64,000 nt of DNA from Plenodomus lindquistii. Its lineage: Eukaryota > Ascomycota > Dothideomycetes > Pleosporales > Leptosphaeriaceae. Below the pieces are notes generated by a model that saw nothing but the letters and a program-made list of their open reading frames with translations, was not told the origin of the DNA and made no database searches. The translations under genes were made by a program, and so were the position numbers. Positions 45,194-58,000 of this stretch are shown here, piece by piece (positions within the stretch are counted from its first letter, which is position 1; each line of letters opens with the position of its first letter). The stretch covers positions 186,001 through 250,000 of the forward strand of contig JANUWI010000008.1 of NCBI GenBank assembly GCA_025504975.1, written 5' to 3'.

Positions 45194-48100
45194 ATGACTT
45201 CAGGACAGCGTCCAGCAGGCACTCCAGATTGGAACAATCTCGATATCCTGCATAAGAACACACTTCCAGTCCGAGCATACTTCCACAACTATACATCAGA
45301 AGATGATGCGCTCACCTATGACCCAAGCCGGTCGAAGATGCACAATCTTTCTGGCACGTGGAAGTTTCAACATGCCTACTCACCTTTCGAAGCCCCTGAG
45401 GGATTCGAGTCTGCCTTATTCGACACCTCCAAATGGGATGACATCGTCGTCCCTGGGATGTGGCAGTTACAGGGATTCGGGAAGGGACCACAGTATACCA
45501 ATGTGGTCTACCCAATTCCTGTTGATCCGCCGAACGTTTCCTTCACCGAAAATGAGACTGGTTCATACGTCAAGAAGTTCACAGTTCCTAAGGAGCTCAA
45601 AAATAATCAGCTCCGTCTCAGATTTGAAGGTGTTGACGCAGCCTTCCATGTCTGGGTGAACGGTAAAGAGGTTGGTTATTCACAAGGGAGTCGCAATCCT
45701 GATGAGTTTGACATTACAGACCTGGTGGACCTTGACTCCGAAAACACCTTGGCAGTCAGGGTTTACCAGCTCTGCGATGGAACGTACATTGAGGATCAAG
45801 ATCAGTGGTGGCTAAGCGGCATGTGAGTTTAGCTCTTCTAGACGTCGCGGTTCGGTATCTATATACTAAGTCTGAACAGTTTCCGTGACGTGCTCCTTGT
45901 CGGATTCCCCAAGGAATCTCGAATCGACAATGTGTTTGCACAGACACATCTGGACTCTACATACACAAATGCGGAGCTCAAGTTGAAAATCACCACAACT
46001 GGGTCTGGCAAGCTCTCCGTCAAGCTCTTAGACGCTCAAAAGCAGGTCGTTGCTACCACAGACGCAAATATCGCAAGTGATGGCACCACAGACTTGAGCA
46101 TCTCGGTGAAGAACCCATTGAAGTGGACCGCCGAGTCGCCCAACTTGTATCAAATTGTTGTGTCCCTGCACGAACAGTATGTTGCTCATCAGGTTGGTTT
46201 CCGTCAGGTCGAAATGAAGGAGGGTCTCATCAAGGTAAATGGCAAGAGAGTTGTCTTCCGCGGAGTTAACCGTCACGAACATCACCCTGCTTTCGGCCGA
46301 GCAGTACCCTACGAGTTTATGAAACAGGATCTGATCACAATGAAAGAGCACAACATAAACGCCATCCGCACCTCACATCAGTTGAATGATCCACGACTAT
46401 ACGACCTGGCAGACAGGCTAGGCTTCTGGGTGATCGATGAAGCTGATCTTGAATGCCACGGTTTCGAGAGCATTGCAGATGCTGCTCTCTCCAAGGAAGA
46501 GCGAAACTTACCTTTCCGTGAGCGGCAACTTCTCACACGCCAGAAGGCGGCCGAATGGACAACCAACAATTCAGACTGGACACATGCGTACGTCGATCGT
46601 GCCGAAGCCCTCATGAAGAGGGATCAGCTGCATCCTTCCATCATCATCTGGAGTTTGGGCAACGAAGCATTCTTTGGGCGCAACTTTGTAGCCATGTACG
46701 ACCACATCAAAGCCTACGATGACAGCCGACCTATTCACTACGAGGCCGACATATACGCAGATACCATGGACATGTATTCACGGATGTACCCTCCCATTGA
46801 TGAGATTATCAAGTTTGCTGAGGATAAGAGCAAGACAAAGCCATTGATTTTGTGCGAGTTTATCCATGCCATGGGTAACGGTCCTGGCAATATTAAAGAG
46901 TACGTCGATGCCTTCTACAAGTATCCCACTCTCCAGGGTGGATTTGCTTGGGAATGGGCCAATCACGGCCTCTCGAAGAAGGACGAAGCAACTGGGGAGG
47001 AGTATTACGCGTACGGGGGCGACTTTGGCGAAGAGGTGCATGATGCAACCTTCGTCATGGATGGTCTCGTCAACTCAGACCACAAGCCAAATGCCGGTTT
47101 GGTGGAGTACAAAAAGGCCATCGAGCCGGTGCAGCTACTAGAATCGAGCGGAAAGAAGGCAACGTTCATCAATCGTTACGACTTCATCACCCTCGATCAT
47201 CTCAGCTGCGAGTACAAGTATGTCAGCGACAAGGGGGCCAACACTCAAACCGGCTCTATCGAGGTTCCAGCAGGCGTGGCGCCAGGCGCCACTTTTGACT
47301 TGGAACTTCCGGAGGTGTCTGATCAAGATGGTGAAACCCTGATCGACATCTCATTCAGGCTAAAAGAGAGCACGCAATCCTTGCAAGCTGGCTTCGAAAT
47401 TGCAACTGCTCAAATTTCAGTATCTACTGTAGCGCCATTGCAGCGCCCGTCGTCCACAGAGAAGCAATTTGATGTCACATCATCAAAAAACATGCTCAAG
47501 ATTGCCGCCTCGAAGTCTACCTGGACATTCAATACCCTTCATGGCTCTCTTACGTCCTGGCTTCAAGGCTCGACAGAAATCATCTCCAAGGCGCCGGAGA
47601 TCGACTTCTTCCGGGCACCCACAGACAACGATATTCCGCAGGATGGTTGGGACTGGAAGGACAAACACCTCCATCTCGCCAAACCTTCAACTCGTGGAGT
47701 CTCTTGGTCACAGGAGCCCGACTCTCTCAAGATCACAGTCCATCAACGTGTGGCTCCACCAATCCTCTCATGGTCCATCGACTGCGTCCTTACCTATACG
47801 TTCAAAGCTGATGGTACCCTCTCTGTATGCGTCAACGGTACGCCGAAGGGCGAGAACCTTCCCCGCACATTACCGCGCGTCGGTCTCGTGTTAGAAACAC
47901 CTGCTGGGTTCGAGATCGTTGAATGGTTTGGTCGTGGACCAGGTGAATCCTACAGAGACAGCAAATTGTCTCAGCCTATCGGTCTGCACACGGTCACTTC
48001 CATCGACAGTCTCTGGGTAGACTACGAAGTTCCACAAGAAAGCTCGAATAGGACTGACACACGCTGGGTGTCTCTGTCTAACAGGTCTGGGGCGGGCCTG

Positions 48101-48352
48101 TTGGCGCAATTTGTGAATTCTGGGAATGATAGGCGGCCGTTCGACTTCCAGGTCAGTCATTACAGGATGAAGGATGTTGCCGCTGCGGGACATCCGTTTG
48201 AGCTACACCAGAAGAAAAGGGAGGAGACCGTTGTGAGGTTGGACTGGCAACACCACGGTCTGGGTAGTGGAAGCTGTGGGCCACGTACGCTAGATGAGTA
48301 CAGCTTGCTTTGTGAGGCGTTTGAGTTTGAGCTTTTGTTGCAAGGTGTTTGA
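45194..48352 (+). CDS. Beta-galactosidase, GH2, LacZ-like, intracellular (1033 aa)
   Basis: Model: join(45194..45822,45880..48352), 1033 aa; 57-bp intron with GTGAGT donor and TGAACAG acceptor splitting an Ile codon (SGI/FRDV). GH2 layout: jelly-roll sugar-binding domain (GMWQLQGFGKGPQYTNVVYPI, RFEGVDAAFHVWVNGKEVGYS), Ig-like domain, TIM barrel, then a C-terminal small-chain domain (DFFRAPTDND and WFGRGPGESYRDSK). Catalytic acid/base Glu472 lies in SLGNEAFFG; the nucleophile Glu536 is in LCEFIHAMGNG. NRHEHHPAFG and TSHQLNDPR are the conserved substrate-loop blocks. No signal peptide, so probably cytosolic; it cleaves imported lactose to glucose and galactose. The length matches E. coli LacZ-type enzymes. 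The divergent permease supports the assignment. Confidence 0.95.
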
Positions 48353-48897
48353 GCTTTGACGGCTTGGGTCTCAGCAGGCTTTTCTACGCATGTAGCTACC
48401 GGCTATGAGCGAGAATCAGTTCTTATCGCGAAACGAATGTTTTGGCAGATCCGCCAGTAGTCGAATTCTCCGCTTGTGTGGGCACCACGCCCATGTAATG
48501 TAAGCGTCTAATGAAGCGGACTAACACATGACACGAATGTCCGCACAACGTTTGTACTGTGAAGCTTGACCAAGGCACGTCAGGGGTAGACGGTCTGAAC
48601 TCCACAATCTGGACTGACAGCACTTGAAGGGGTTTTGAGTGTGGTAATGGTGCGGCCTATCACATGACTCTGTTTCGGCGCGAGTCAGCTCTGCAGAGCC
48701 CAATTGCCGGGCACTAGCGGATGACGATTCGGCCGCTGGCCATCTTGTATCTTGTCCCAATCTCAAGCGCGTTTTGTTCGCACCAAGTATCGATGCTCTG
48801 GAGCTCTAATGCTCGCGTCAATTGACAGTCATGTTTCTGTGGACCGAGTTGTAATAGCCCGACGCCTTGCATGCGCCGCTGAGCACGCGCCATCACC
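48353..48897. other. Intergenic between beta-galactosidase and Zn2Cys6 regulator
   Basis: Holds the 3' flank of the GH2 gene and the promoter of the regulator. No gene or repeat was recognised. Confidence 0.5.
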
Positions 48898-51174
48898 ATG
48901 ATACCCACCTCTATGGCATCCGCCTCCCCTGTTGCTCCGACGAGCAGTAATCCCACACATTCGCGCAGAGTCCCACTCGACAAACGGAAACGTACGGAAA
49001 CAAGCTGCGACAAGTGCAAATCGCGTAAACAGAAATGCCGGAAGGACCCGGGGCAGGAGTCTTGCAAATATTGCCTTCTCCATCATATCCAATGCCAGAC
49101 GACACAGCCACGCAAGAAGCGACTGTATGGCAGTGTGGAGGGCTTGGGAACGCGCCTCGCACTGCTAGAGTCGTTGGTCAAACGACTGGTACCCGAAGCC
49201 GATATATCGAGTGTGGAATCGTTGCGCCAGCTCGCGAATTCGCTGGGCATTGCTCTCCCCGACGCGCATCTGGGTGAAGCGCATGCTGAGCCCGAGAACA
49301 GTGACAAGGAGAGCGAGGACGCCATGTCGCTGCTTCCTGACCAACAAGGCCAAGTGCAGTATATCGGGCCCGCGAGCTCCCTCGTATTCCACTTCAAGCT
49401 GCGCACGCTCGTGGGAAGAAGTACCAAGCGCGAATTTACGCTGTTTGGCAAGAATGCTGCTGAGCAACAACTCAACCAGGGCGACAACGACCCCCGCGCT
49501 CTTTCCACGCCCGCCGTTACCCCCGATGTTCGCGAACATCTCCCCATCCAACGCCACAACCTCGCCGGCACGCGGTCCCCAGGCTTCGAGTCGCTTATAT
49601 CTGCCTACTTTGAGCGCATTAATCCGGATATACCCATTCTTCACGAGGCCTCGTTTCGAGAGGCATACGAAGCATGGCTAGTCAATCATGACAACTTCGA
49701 TCCTGCGTGGCTCTGCAGTTTCCTCTGCGTGCTGCTGCTTGCTCGCCGTGTAGCCCGCGTAACGTTCGCAGAGGAGCAAGAGAAGGTATGGTGGCGACGG
49801 GTACAGACTCTCCTTCCAGTGGTCATCTTTACCACCAGCATCCAGGCTGTTCAGGCCCTGATGCTGGCTGCGCTACACCTCCATAATACGAATCACCGCG
49901 ACGCTTGTTGGAACCTTACGGGCACGGCCATAAGGATCGCATATGCCATCGGTTTGCACCAGGACAAAGCAGGCGCAGGCCAGACACCCATAATGAGGGA
50001 GCTGCGCAAGCAGATCTGGTGGACAATATATGGCCTGGAGCAGGCCCAGCTTACGAGCTATGACCGACCAGGGTTCATTGAGCATCCCGGCCCAAGAATC
50101 GATTGTCCAAATGAGAAGATACTAGGTATGGCCAGCTACTACCCGTCTGATTACCGCAGATGGATGAATCGCCTTATGGGACATATGGCTACGGCTTGCC
50201 GAGCACCGAAGACGGTCAAAAAGCACGCTAGCGAGGAATCCTACGTTGGCCCGCTCTCTCCTGCTGCAGCGGTGCTACGTGACTTGCAGCGATGGATGGA
50301 TTCCTTACCTCAGCATCTTCGGCTTGAGGCAACGGATACATCCCTGCAGATCTTCCAGCGGCCACTATCACTCATGCATGCATGGTATCACTACACCGTT
50401 ATTGTACTCTGTCGAGCGGCTCTGCTCGCGCGAGCCTCCATCCTCTCGAGAGAAGGCCACGATTCCACCAATTCCGCTCTCATTGCCATGGCCAATTCAT
50501 GTTCCGAGTCTGGCCAGGACCTAGCCCAATTGCTACTCCGTCTGGAATCCTTTGGAAAGTTCGATCCAATCACGACATGTGACATCTGGCTCACTCTGAC
50601 CTCAAGCTCGGTGCTGGTCCTGGACCTGGTCTGCTTGAAAAGATCCGCCAAAGGAGATGTGTCACAGTCACGCATCCTTCTTTCGCAGCTTGCAGATCTA
50701 GCGCATCGTCATGGGCGGAATCCTTACATGCCCGGTACGCACAGAAAGTTTGCCTCGATTGTTCCAGAATTGCGTTCCATGGCCGACGCCCTGGATAGCG
50801 CAGCCACTCCCACTGAAGATACGGATGTGAAAGTCGTGGAGACTGTGGCCGGGGTATCATGTCCACCACCGCCGCAACCACAGCATAACCAAGGGCCTTA
50901 TCAGTACCTTTCGACATCTCCTAACAGCGGCGGCTATATGTCCGCGGACAACATGCAAACGCGCTACCACCTTGGTACCACCTACCCTTTAACGACTGAC
51001 TATCCGAACGCGCGGTTCGATAGAAGCACACCATCATGTTTCATGGACTTCACGATCAACAACATACACGACTGGAACTGGGGAGACTTGTCAAATCTAC
51101 TTGGGACGGAAGCTATGCCAAATATGCATGCGCATGGACAAACTCCGCCTGGGCCACCCGTAGGGCCAAGCTGA
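48898..51174 (+). CDS. Zn2Cys6 transcription factor with fungal MHR domain (758 aa)
   Basis: An uninterrupted 758-codon frame. The binuclear zinc cluster is C37-x2-C40-x6-C47-x8-C56-x2-C59-x6-C66, with the basic linker RKKR following. Then comes a short leucine/valine helix (LGTRLALLESLVKRLV), probably the dimerisation coil. The fungal-specific middle homology region spans roughly 225-500 (YFERINPDIPILHEASFREAYEAWL, ACWNLTGTAIRIAYAIGLHQD, RELRKQIWWTIYGLEQAQLTSYDRPGF). The end is Gln/Pro/Tyr/Asn-rich and could be an activation region. It is nuclear, probably binding CGG repeats as a dimer. Located 0.5 kb downstream of the beta-galactosidase gene, so a lactose or galactose regulator is plausible, but that rests on position alone. 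Confidence 0.9.
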   Translation: MIPTSMASASPVAPTSSNPTHSRRVPLDKRKRTETSCDKCKSRKQKCRKDPGQESCKYCLLHHIQCQTTQPRKKRLYGSVEGLGTRLALLESLVKRLVPEADISSVESLRQLANSLGIALPDAHLGEAHAEPENSDKESEDAMSLLPDQQGQVQYIGPASSLVFHFKLRTLVGRSTKREFTLFGKNAAEQQLNQGDNDPRALSTPAVTPDVREHLPIQRHNLAGTRSPGFESLISAYFERINPDIPILHEASFREAYEAWLVNHDNFDPAWLCSFLCVLLLARRVARVTFAEEQEKVWWRRVQTLLPVVIFTTSIQAVQALMLAALHLHNTNHRDACWNLTGTAIRIAYAIGLHQDKAGAGQTPIMRELRKQIWWTIYGLEQAQLTSYDRPGFIEHPGPRIDCPNEKILGMASYYPSDYRRWMNRLMGHMATACRAPKTVKKHASEESYVGPLSPAAAVLRDLQRWMDSLPQHLRLEATDTSLQIFQRPLSLMHAWYHYTVIVLCRAALLARASILSREGHDSTNSALIAMANSCSESGQDLAQLLLRLESFGKFDPITTCDIWLTLTSSSVLVLDLVCLKRSAKGDVSQSRILLSQLADLAHRHGRNPYMPGTHRKFASIVPELRSMADALDSAATPTEDTDVKVVETVAGVSCPPPPQPQHNQGPYQYLSTSPNSGGYMSADNMQTRYHLGTTYPLTTDYPNARFDRSTPSCFMDFTINNIHDWNWGDLSNLLGTEAMPNMHAHGQTPPGPPVGPS

Positions 51175-53458
51175 TCGATTCATGTGCGTGGTACTCAGGC
51201 TCACACACAAGTCTGGCATCGTCCTTCACATTCTTGTGGGCTTCGTGAATATCATTGCATCCGAGCAATGCATGGCCACGCAAAGCAGACCGCGATCAAC
51301 GGGCTCATAATGAAAACGTTTCACGATGAATCCTCTTATTTTCTGTCGACTGCGTCATCTGTAGACGTACACAGTCCGCGCCTGTGACAAATCGTCGGGC
51401 CGCCGGGCGAGCGGTATAATATTTAATGTGTACAGCATAGTCGGTATTCTCATATCAACCCTGATGCGGAAGTGAGCGGGTAGCGCAACATCCGGATAAC
51501 CGTCGCACTCGCAAAATCTATCTTGGTGGTGAAATCCTGGGTTGCCAAATTATTAAGCACAAACATTCAAGATCAGTTCAGGAAGTGCACCAGAACAGAA
51601 CAAAGTCTCAAGTTGCAACGCTGACCTCTTTATCCGCGAGAAATAAGTTATCAAGAGTGTCACCAGTTTGAATCTGGGATGAGTCTTGGAGTCGTAGTCC
51701 AATTCTCAAAATTAGCAAACCAATTGCCATCAATCATGCAGAGCGAGAGCGCACAGTCTGGGCGCCTTGACCCAAACCTCCTTAGACTTGTATCGCGACT
51801 CACAGTAAATGCCGTCTGGCAGCTCAGGAAGCCTGAGATAGGGCTGAGCTACGTTGCGCCGCCAAAGATTGATGTCGTCCCTTCCAGTAAGATCGACGGC
51901 GCCTCACACATCAGCTCTGCAACCAGCAGTCTGCCCTACTGTCACGACAATATCGAAATGCAGCACCTGCCTTCCATCACATCTTCACCTTTGCCAATGG
52001 AGCCACCCAAGCAACCTTACACGCATGCTGAACGTCAGTATTCAGGCTACCTGAGAAGCAAGCGTAGCCAAGGGTGACAGGACAGCAGGGGCGATAGAGT
52101 GCCACCTGTGTACATCCCCACATAAGAACCACCCATCATACTCTTTGTTCAGAGATCAAGATGAGAAGGGGAAACATTTGTTACAGTGGTGGATGGGACA
52201 GCGTGACACGGCGTGTTGTGAGACAAGTGACCGCACCTCGCGGTAGGAGTGTTATTGAGCATCGTTCCTAGGCAACGTTGTTTTCTGGTTACATTTCGGA
52301 TTTATATATGACCGATGAGTGGGTTTAGCTAGTGTTTGGCGAAGGAAAGAGCAGATCGAGCGATATTAGAGATCTACTGTAATGAATAGACATCTGGATG
52401 TCACTGTACAGTCTAGAATTATTGAGTGCGTGCTCTACTAACAAATCGAGGGTCTAAAAATCTGAATATCACATGTGTAGGGTGAAGGAAGACAGTGGTT
52501 CATGCCACGAAATTTGTAAGGACTGGGATGAAGGATGTGATGCATGAGGGATGTAGGCGTCCGGAGACAATTTAAATCGCTTTGTTGCTTGCTTTCGCAT
52601 ATACTGTTTGCACTATGCCACTCGGGTATCTGAAAAGACATATACAGATCTTCGTTCATCGGCAAAGGGTTCCATGTTTTCAACCTACTGGTGTCATTGT
52701 TCCGATAGGTTCTCACCAAGATTGAATTCGGCGAGCAGCAGGCTTGACATAACGTTGAGGTTTGACAGGCACGCGCACTGAATGATATCTGCAATTGAGT
52801 GCGGCTCAATAAGCTCTCAAAACTCAGCACCTAGCAACGACAATCTCTCGAGAATTTGAAGTCGTGAGGGTCGTGATTTGAGGATATGCGCGCAGGTCCA
52901 CCATCCTGGCTCCTTCCGAAGCCGCGCCACGGAGCAAGCTCCCAAGACGACCAAACTTCCGAAATGCGTCGATCACCCCACATTGTGGATCGATAGAGAT
53001 GTTTTCCAGATCCACCGTTCTCGTTCCTGAATTGTCTTTGTTCTGGTCCTTCGACCCCGATAGTCAATCGTCGTGCTGCCTGTCCACTGTGTGAAGGCTC
53101 TGTTGCAGCCAGGGACACTCGTTTCACGGGAAGGGCGAAGGAACACGGCCGAATGGTATTTGCTGCGAGATTATCCGTGTCCTTGCTATCTGGACTGGCA
53201 TGGCTTCTCCCATTTCAATGCGTCTGGTGGATTTCGATTGTATAGGACGCTAGCCGGCGTTGCTGCAGATGCCCCACCACTGAAGCTTAGGTTGTTTTGC
53301 ATCGGAGGTTTACTGATCACCGAAGCTGACACTGTGTGACGGAGTCACGACTCTCTTTCTTCATGTTTCAGGACGCAAGTGCGAGACAGTTTCATATTAG
53401 TAAGAGCTGGCTTTGTGTAGGAAACTGATTCCAAAATTTTGACGGCACAACTGGTGAA
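51175..53458. other. Intergenic between regulator and aldehyde dehydrogenase
   Basis: 2.3 kb without a firm gene. One frame, 51679-52077 (internal ATG 51736), encodes about 113-132 residues starting MQSESAQSGRLDPNLLRLVSR. It has coding-like composition but no domain and could be a small or partial gene. The rest, including 52.4-53.3 kb, shows only short frames. Confidence 0.4.
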
Positions 53459-55054
53459 ATGTCAACCACGATGGAAGGCCCGATCGAGACTCAATTGCTC
53501 ATCAACAACAACCTGATTGCTGCGAGCGATAACGCTACATTCGACCTGTTCTCCCCGCACACAGGAGAATTGGTCGCCAGAGGTACACTATGACAAGAAG
53601 CAAATGTCACCTTGGTGCCTCTACTCACCCATCACAGTCGCCGAAGCCACAATCACCGATGTGAACACCGCAGTCGATGCAGCTGAAGCTGCGTTCCCAG
53701 CATGGAGCTCCCTCTCGCCACAAGAAAGGGGTGCACCGCTCAAGAAGTTGGCCGAACTTGTACTCTCCGAGAAGGACGAATTGGCACATCTAGATGCCAT
53801 TGCCATGGGGCGGCCCATCAACACGTTCTTCGACTCAAACTATGCAGCTACGCACTTCAACTACTTTGCAGAGGCCGCGTATCCACAAGGACACACTAGT
53901 TTGAACACACCTGGATTTCTGAACATGAGTCTGCGACAGCCATATGGTGTTGTGGGGATCATCATACCGTGGAACGCGCCGCTCGTCTTCTTCTCGAAGA
54001 AAGTGGCGCCAGCGGTGGCAGCTGGAAACTGCGTGGTTGTCAAGAGTAGTGAGAAGGCGCCATTGACAGTACGTCCACATCACTCCGTGCTGTCCAAGAC
54101 CACCAAAGGCACTCAATCGCTGACCTACTCCCACAGTCCTGGAAACTCTCCCAATGGATCTCAAAATGCGGATTCCCACCAGGCGTCATCAACGTCCTCT
54201 CCGGGCACGGTCAAACCTCCGGCGCCGCACTCGCCTCACACATGAAAGTCCGCGCGCTATCCTTCACCGGCTCCACACGCACAGGCCGCACCATCCAAAT
54301 CGCAGCCGCGACGTCCAACCTAAAAAAAGTAATCTTCGAACTCGGCGGCAAATCCCCCGCCCTCATCTTCCAAGACGCAGATATCGAGCAAGCAGCCAAA
54401 GAGACGGAAAACAGCATAATGTGGAACTCGGGCCAGACGTGCATGGCAAATAGTCGCATCTACGTACACGAGAGCGTAAAAGACGGCTTTGTACAAGCTT
54501 TTGCAAAGCATGCGCGCAAGAGGGTTCTCGGCGACCCGACGGATCTGGCTACGACTAATGGTCCGCAAGCTGATAAGATACAGCACGCCACAGTACAGAA
54601 ATATATCGACATGGGAACACGCGACGCAGAATCTACAATCACAGCATCTACTCACCAATCTCTTGATACGCACACACACTCCCTCCACGTACCCCCAACA
54701 ATCTTATTAAACGTGCCTCCCACGTCTCCCCTCACGACTGAAGAAATCTTCGGCCCGGTAGTCATCATCAATACGTTTGCCACGGAAGCAGAGGCCATTC
54801 GTCTGGCTAATGATACAGAGTTTGGACTGTATGCTGCGTTATACACGCGCGATCTTGAGCGCGCGATGAGGGTGGGGAAGAAGCTGGAGAGTGGCATGGT
54901 GGGCGTGAATTGTACGGGGCCGACGGGGTGTTGGGATTTACCGTTTGGAGGGTGGAAGGGGAGTGGGCTGGGGAGAGAGAGTTTGTTGGGGAGCTTGGAG
55001 GAGTATATGGAGGTTAAGAGTATGTATGTTAGGGTGGGAGGGATTGGTGGCTAA
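53459..55054 (+). CDS. NAD(P)-dependent aldehyde dehydrogenase (490 aa)
   Basis: Model: join(53459..53582,53638..54068,54137..55054), 490 aa; the short first exon (LLINNNLIAASDNATFDLFSP) and both introns keep the frame. ALDH superfamily residues: oxyanion Asn154 in IIPWNAPL, FTGSTRTGR of the Rossmann nucleotide loop, general base Glu253 in FELGGKSP, nucleophile Cys287 in NSGQTCMANSR, and EEIFGPVV plus PFGGWKGSG near the end. The length is typical for soluble ALDH. It oxidises an aldehyde to the acid; the substrate is unknown. Relative to family norms, a short His/Thr-rich loop (TASTHQSLDTHTHSLH) precedes VPPTILLNVP. It is last in the lactose-block row, and a link to sugar catabolism is only suggested. 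Confidence 0.92.
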
Positions 55055-58000
55055 GTCAGTGGGGATTGGTAGGGGTGAGGGTGGGCAGAGATTCTTGGAC
55101 ACATGTATATGAGATGTAGGCCGTGATGTGGTGCAGATTTGTTGATGATACGCGGCAATTACTTCAGATGAGTCACAGGTAGCCCGTCCTATGTGCCGGT
55201 CAGCACTCGAACTCACAAAGCATTCTGCAGCTCATCGCGACCTAGCTATCGACACGCCCTATGACTGGCTGAAGTAGCATATCGTACACGCAATGAACGT
55301 GGATCAAACTTCACCTGCCTCACGCGCATGTAAGCAGCACCTTTAACACCTTCCCTACATCCTCCTCACTCATGCCGCACGCATCCAATGCCTGGTCCTG
55401 CTGCTCCTGCTCTGCTTCCTAGTGCCAAAGATACAGGATACACAAGAGCAAGAGGCGCCCACTAAGATTCAGCTAGAAAAGAGTCGAAAGTGCTAGCAGC
55501 ATTCAGACGGGAGACCACACTTTAACGACATAAAGAAGATTTACAACCAGGAAAATATACCGTCGATATCCTGATCAAGGGGAGGATGTGAATAGTAAAG
55601 AGCTTCACAAGCACCAAGTCCTCAGTTATGAGCAGTGGTCGCCTACTCCTCGTCCCCGAACAACCAGGCTCCTTGCAGTGCCTGTAGATTTACTAAAAAT
55701 GTGCTCTATAAGATGGTGCTTATGGTAAAAAAAAAACTATGGCTACAGTGACGGTGTAGACAAGGATCCATGTGGTAGACCGAGACAACAGCTTGACGCG
55801 TACACTGTAAGGTTAAGAGACAAGGTTCCGGGCGGACACCTATGTCTGGATGGCACAGTCGATAGGGAACGTAGGCCCTTTGCATCTATCCAAGTGCTCT
55901 AGGGCTGAACCCGTAGAACATGCTATTCGAAGTCCAATACGCCAGCGGGGCTGTACGACAACAGGAGCTCGGTAAGCTGGCAGGAATTCTACGGAGATGT
56001 GTTTATTGTGGCGACAACATCTAGGACAATCGAATTGTAGGAGATGGCGGGAAAGCTGACAAACGGTCCAAGGTGCTGTTGGTGTGACTACTAGGGGCCT
56101 AGTGAGATTAGGCGTAATGGATGATTCGGTGAGAGCAGGAGGGCTATTCTGCGTCTATGTTTACCAGATGTATTAAGCAAGGCGTATGCCGAGGGCAGTC
56201 GTGAAGACCCTTTTTGATTGCCATGGCTGTTCGGGTCGACACCCGAGGGTATATGGCGATACCTTGTCTTACCCTCCCAGTCGATATACGACCGATGTCT
56301 TTGTAGATGTTGAGGAAAGGGATACGTGAAGATAAAAGAAGCGTGAAATTAGAGCAGAGATGATTCAGAGAACGAAGTGTAGTAAAAGAAAAACAAAACA
56401 AAAAATCAAAAGCCACGATGTACTCAACCCCTCGAAAAAGTAACTAGGCACACGAGCTTCATCACCACTTACCAAACCCAAGAAACTCTATACTCCACAA
56501 TCCGCACTTCTTACAAAGCCCCGGCCTCCCCGGATCTCAGCTGGCGGAAGAGCTCGGAATGCCTCGAATGCTTGAAGCCGCGATTCACTTGTTACCCCAG
56601 ACTTGTCTCGCCCGTAGGATTGATTACGGAGCGTGGTGGTCAGTGTGCAAGCATCCGCGTTTCTCTTACTTAATAGTGTTCTCCGCAATGCGTATTGCGG
56701 CTCTGGGGGAACATGGAGCAGGCTCGCGTGTGCATTAGCGCAAGCATTGTGGGTCAAGCCGCTAGATTGTGGAAACTGCGGAGCTGGGGAACAGCGTGCT
56801 GGAAATGCGTGTGGGATATGTTTGGACGATGAGGATTCTGGTGTTGCAGATGGGCAATGGGCAGCGCAGGTACAGGTGTCGCCAAGTAGTCTTTTGGCTG
56901 CATAGTGACGGTGGCGCGTGTGCAAATGGTGTCGATGGTGGTGGTAGGATGCTTGGCGGGCGGAAGCGCTAGGGAAAATAGATAGTGCGGCTTGCTGACA
57001 CTTTCAATGACAATCCCTTTCTCGTTTGTGGTTGTTGCAAATGCAAATACGTGTGTTGATGGTTATCTTAGAAAGTAATCGCGCACTTCGTGTGTAGGCT
57101 TCAACTCGGTAAGACCGAGATGGATGTGCTGTGAACCTCCGTGCGTCGACAAAATTTTCACGGTGAGCATCTGGTGGCTGCCGAAAGAAGCACCGAGTAT
57201 TTCCAGCACGCGATGTTTGTGTGGTGTGAGGGTTTCGACGTCGAGTCGTTGTACCTGAACACGTCAGGCGAAAAGTCTGCCTGAGTGTGTTACCATTTTG
57301 GTGGTACTAATCAGCGTGTCCCTGTGACACGGGTTGTGTACAAAGCTGGATGCCGGTGAACAGCTCGCGCAAGGCAACGCGTGATCTGAGACATATGTTG
57401 AACCAGATGTCAACCTTGCTGGGTGCCCTGCACGATCGCGTGGTAGTGATGAGCAACGCCTATCAAGTTCCAAGACATTGAGGAACGTCACCGTGGTTGT
57501 TTTCGAAATCGCGATAATCACGCCTAGCATGGCGTTCCGAACCTTCTGCAAGATGTTAGCAGAGCGACCCACAGAAGAGACCCTGATGCAGGAATCGTGG
57601 AATTCCACCATGTATGGAACTGTGGATCGCAAAGCACTCCAGACGCGCTCGAGGCTGCTGGTTATCAGTGGAGCGGCCCTAAAAGTCTTGGCAAGCGTCA
57701 AAGGACCCGGAGTCTGACACTGGATGCAGAGGCCATGGTACACCTACAACACAAAGACTCTGCAGCGTACAGCGTAGCGAGATGCTCGAGTGTGCTGCGG
57801 TGTGTTGGTTGATAGGCTCCTCGGGTCATGGTAGATGGTGATATCGTGGGCGCATCAGGATCTGGGAATTACAGCCGTGGATTGGTCGTCCATAGTACGA
57901 GCTCATCTTCAGTAGACTTGGCAACAGCCATATGCAGTAGGTAGACTAATAGTGTTCGGGATGAGCGGCTCGGCATGTCGAGGTTGGTGGTAAGCAAAAC

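Noticed and set aside
53517..54245. Aldehyde dehydrogenase as a single unspliced 242-codon frame
   Set aside because: The frame reads through two clear introns; splicing at 53583-53637 and 54069-54136 restores the ALDH sequence.
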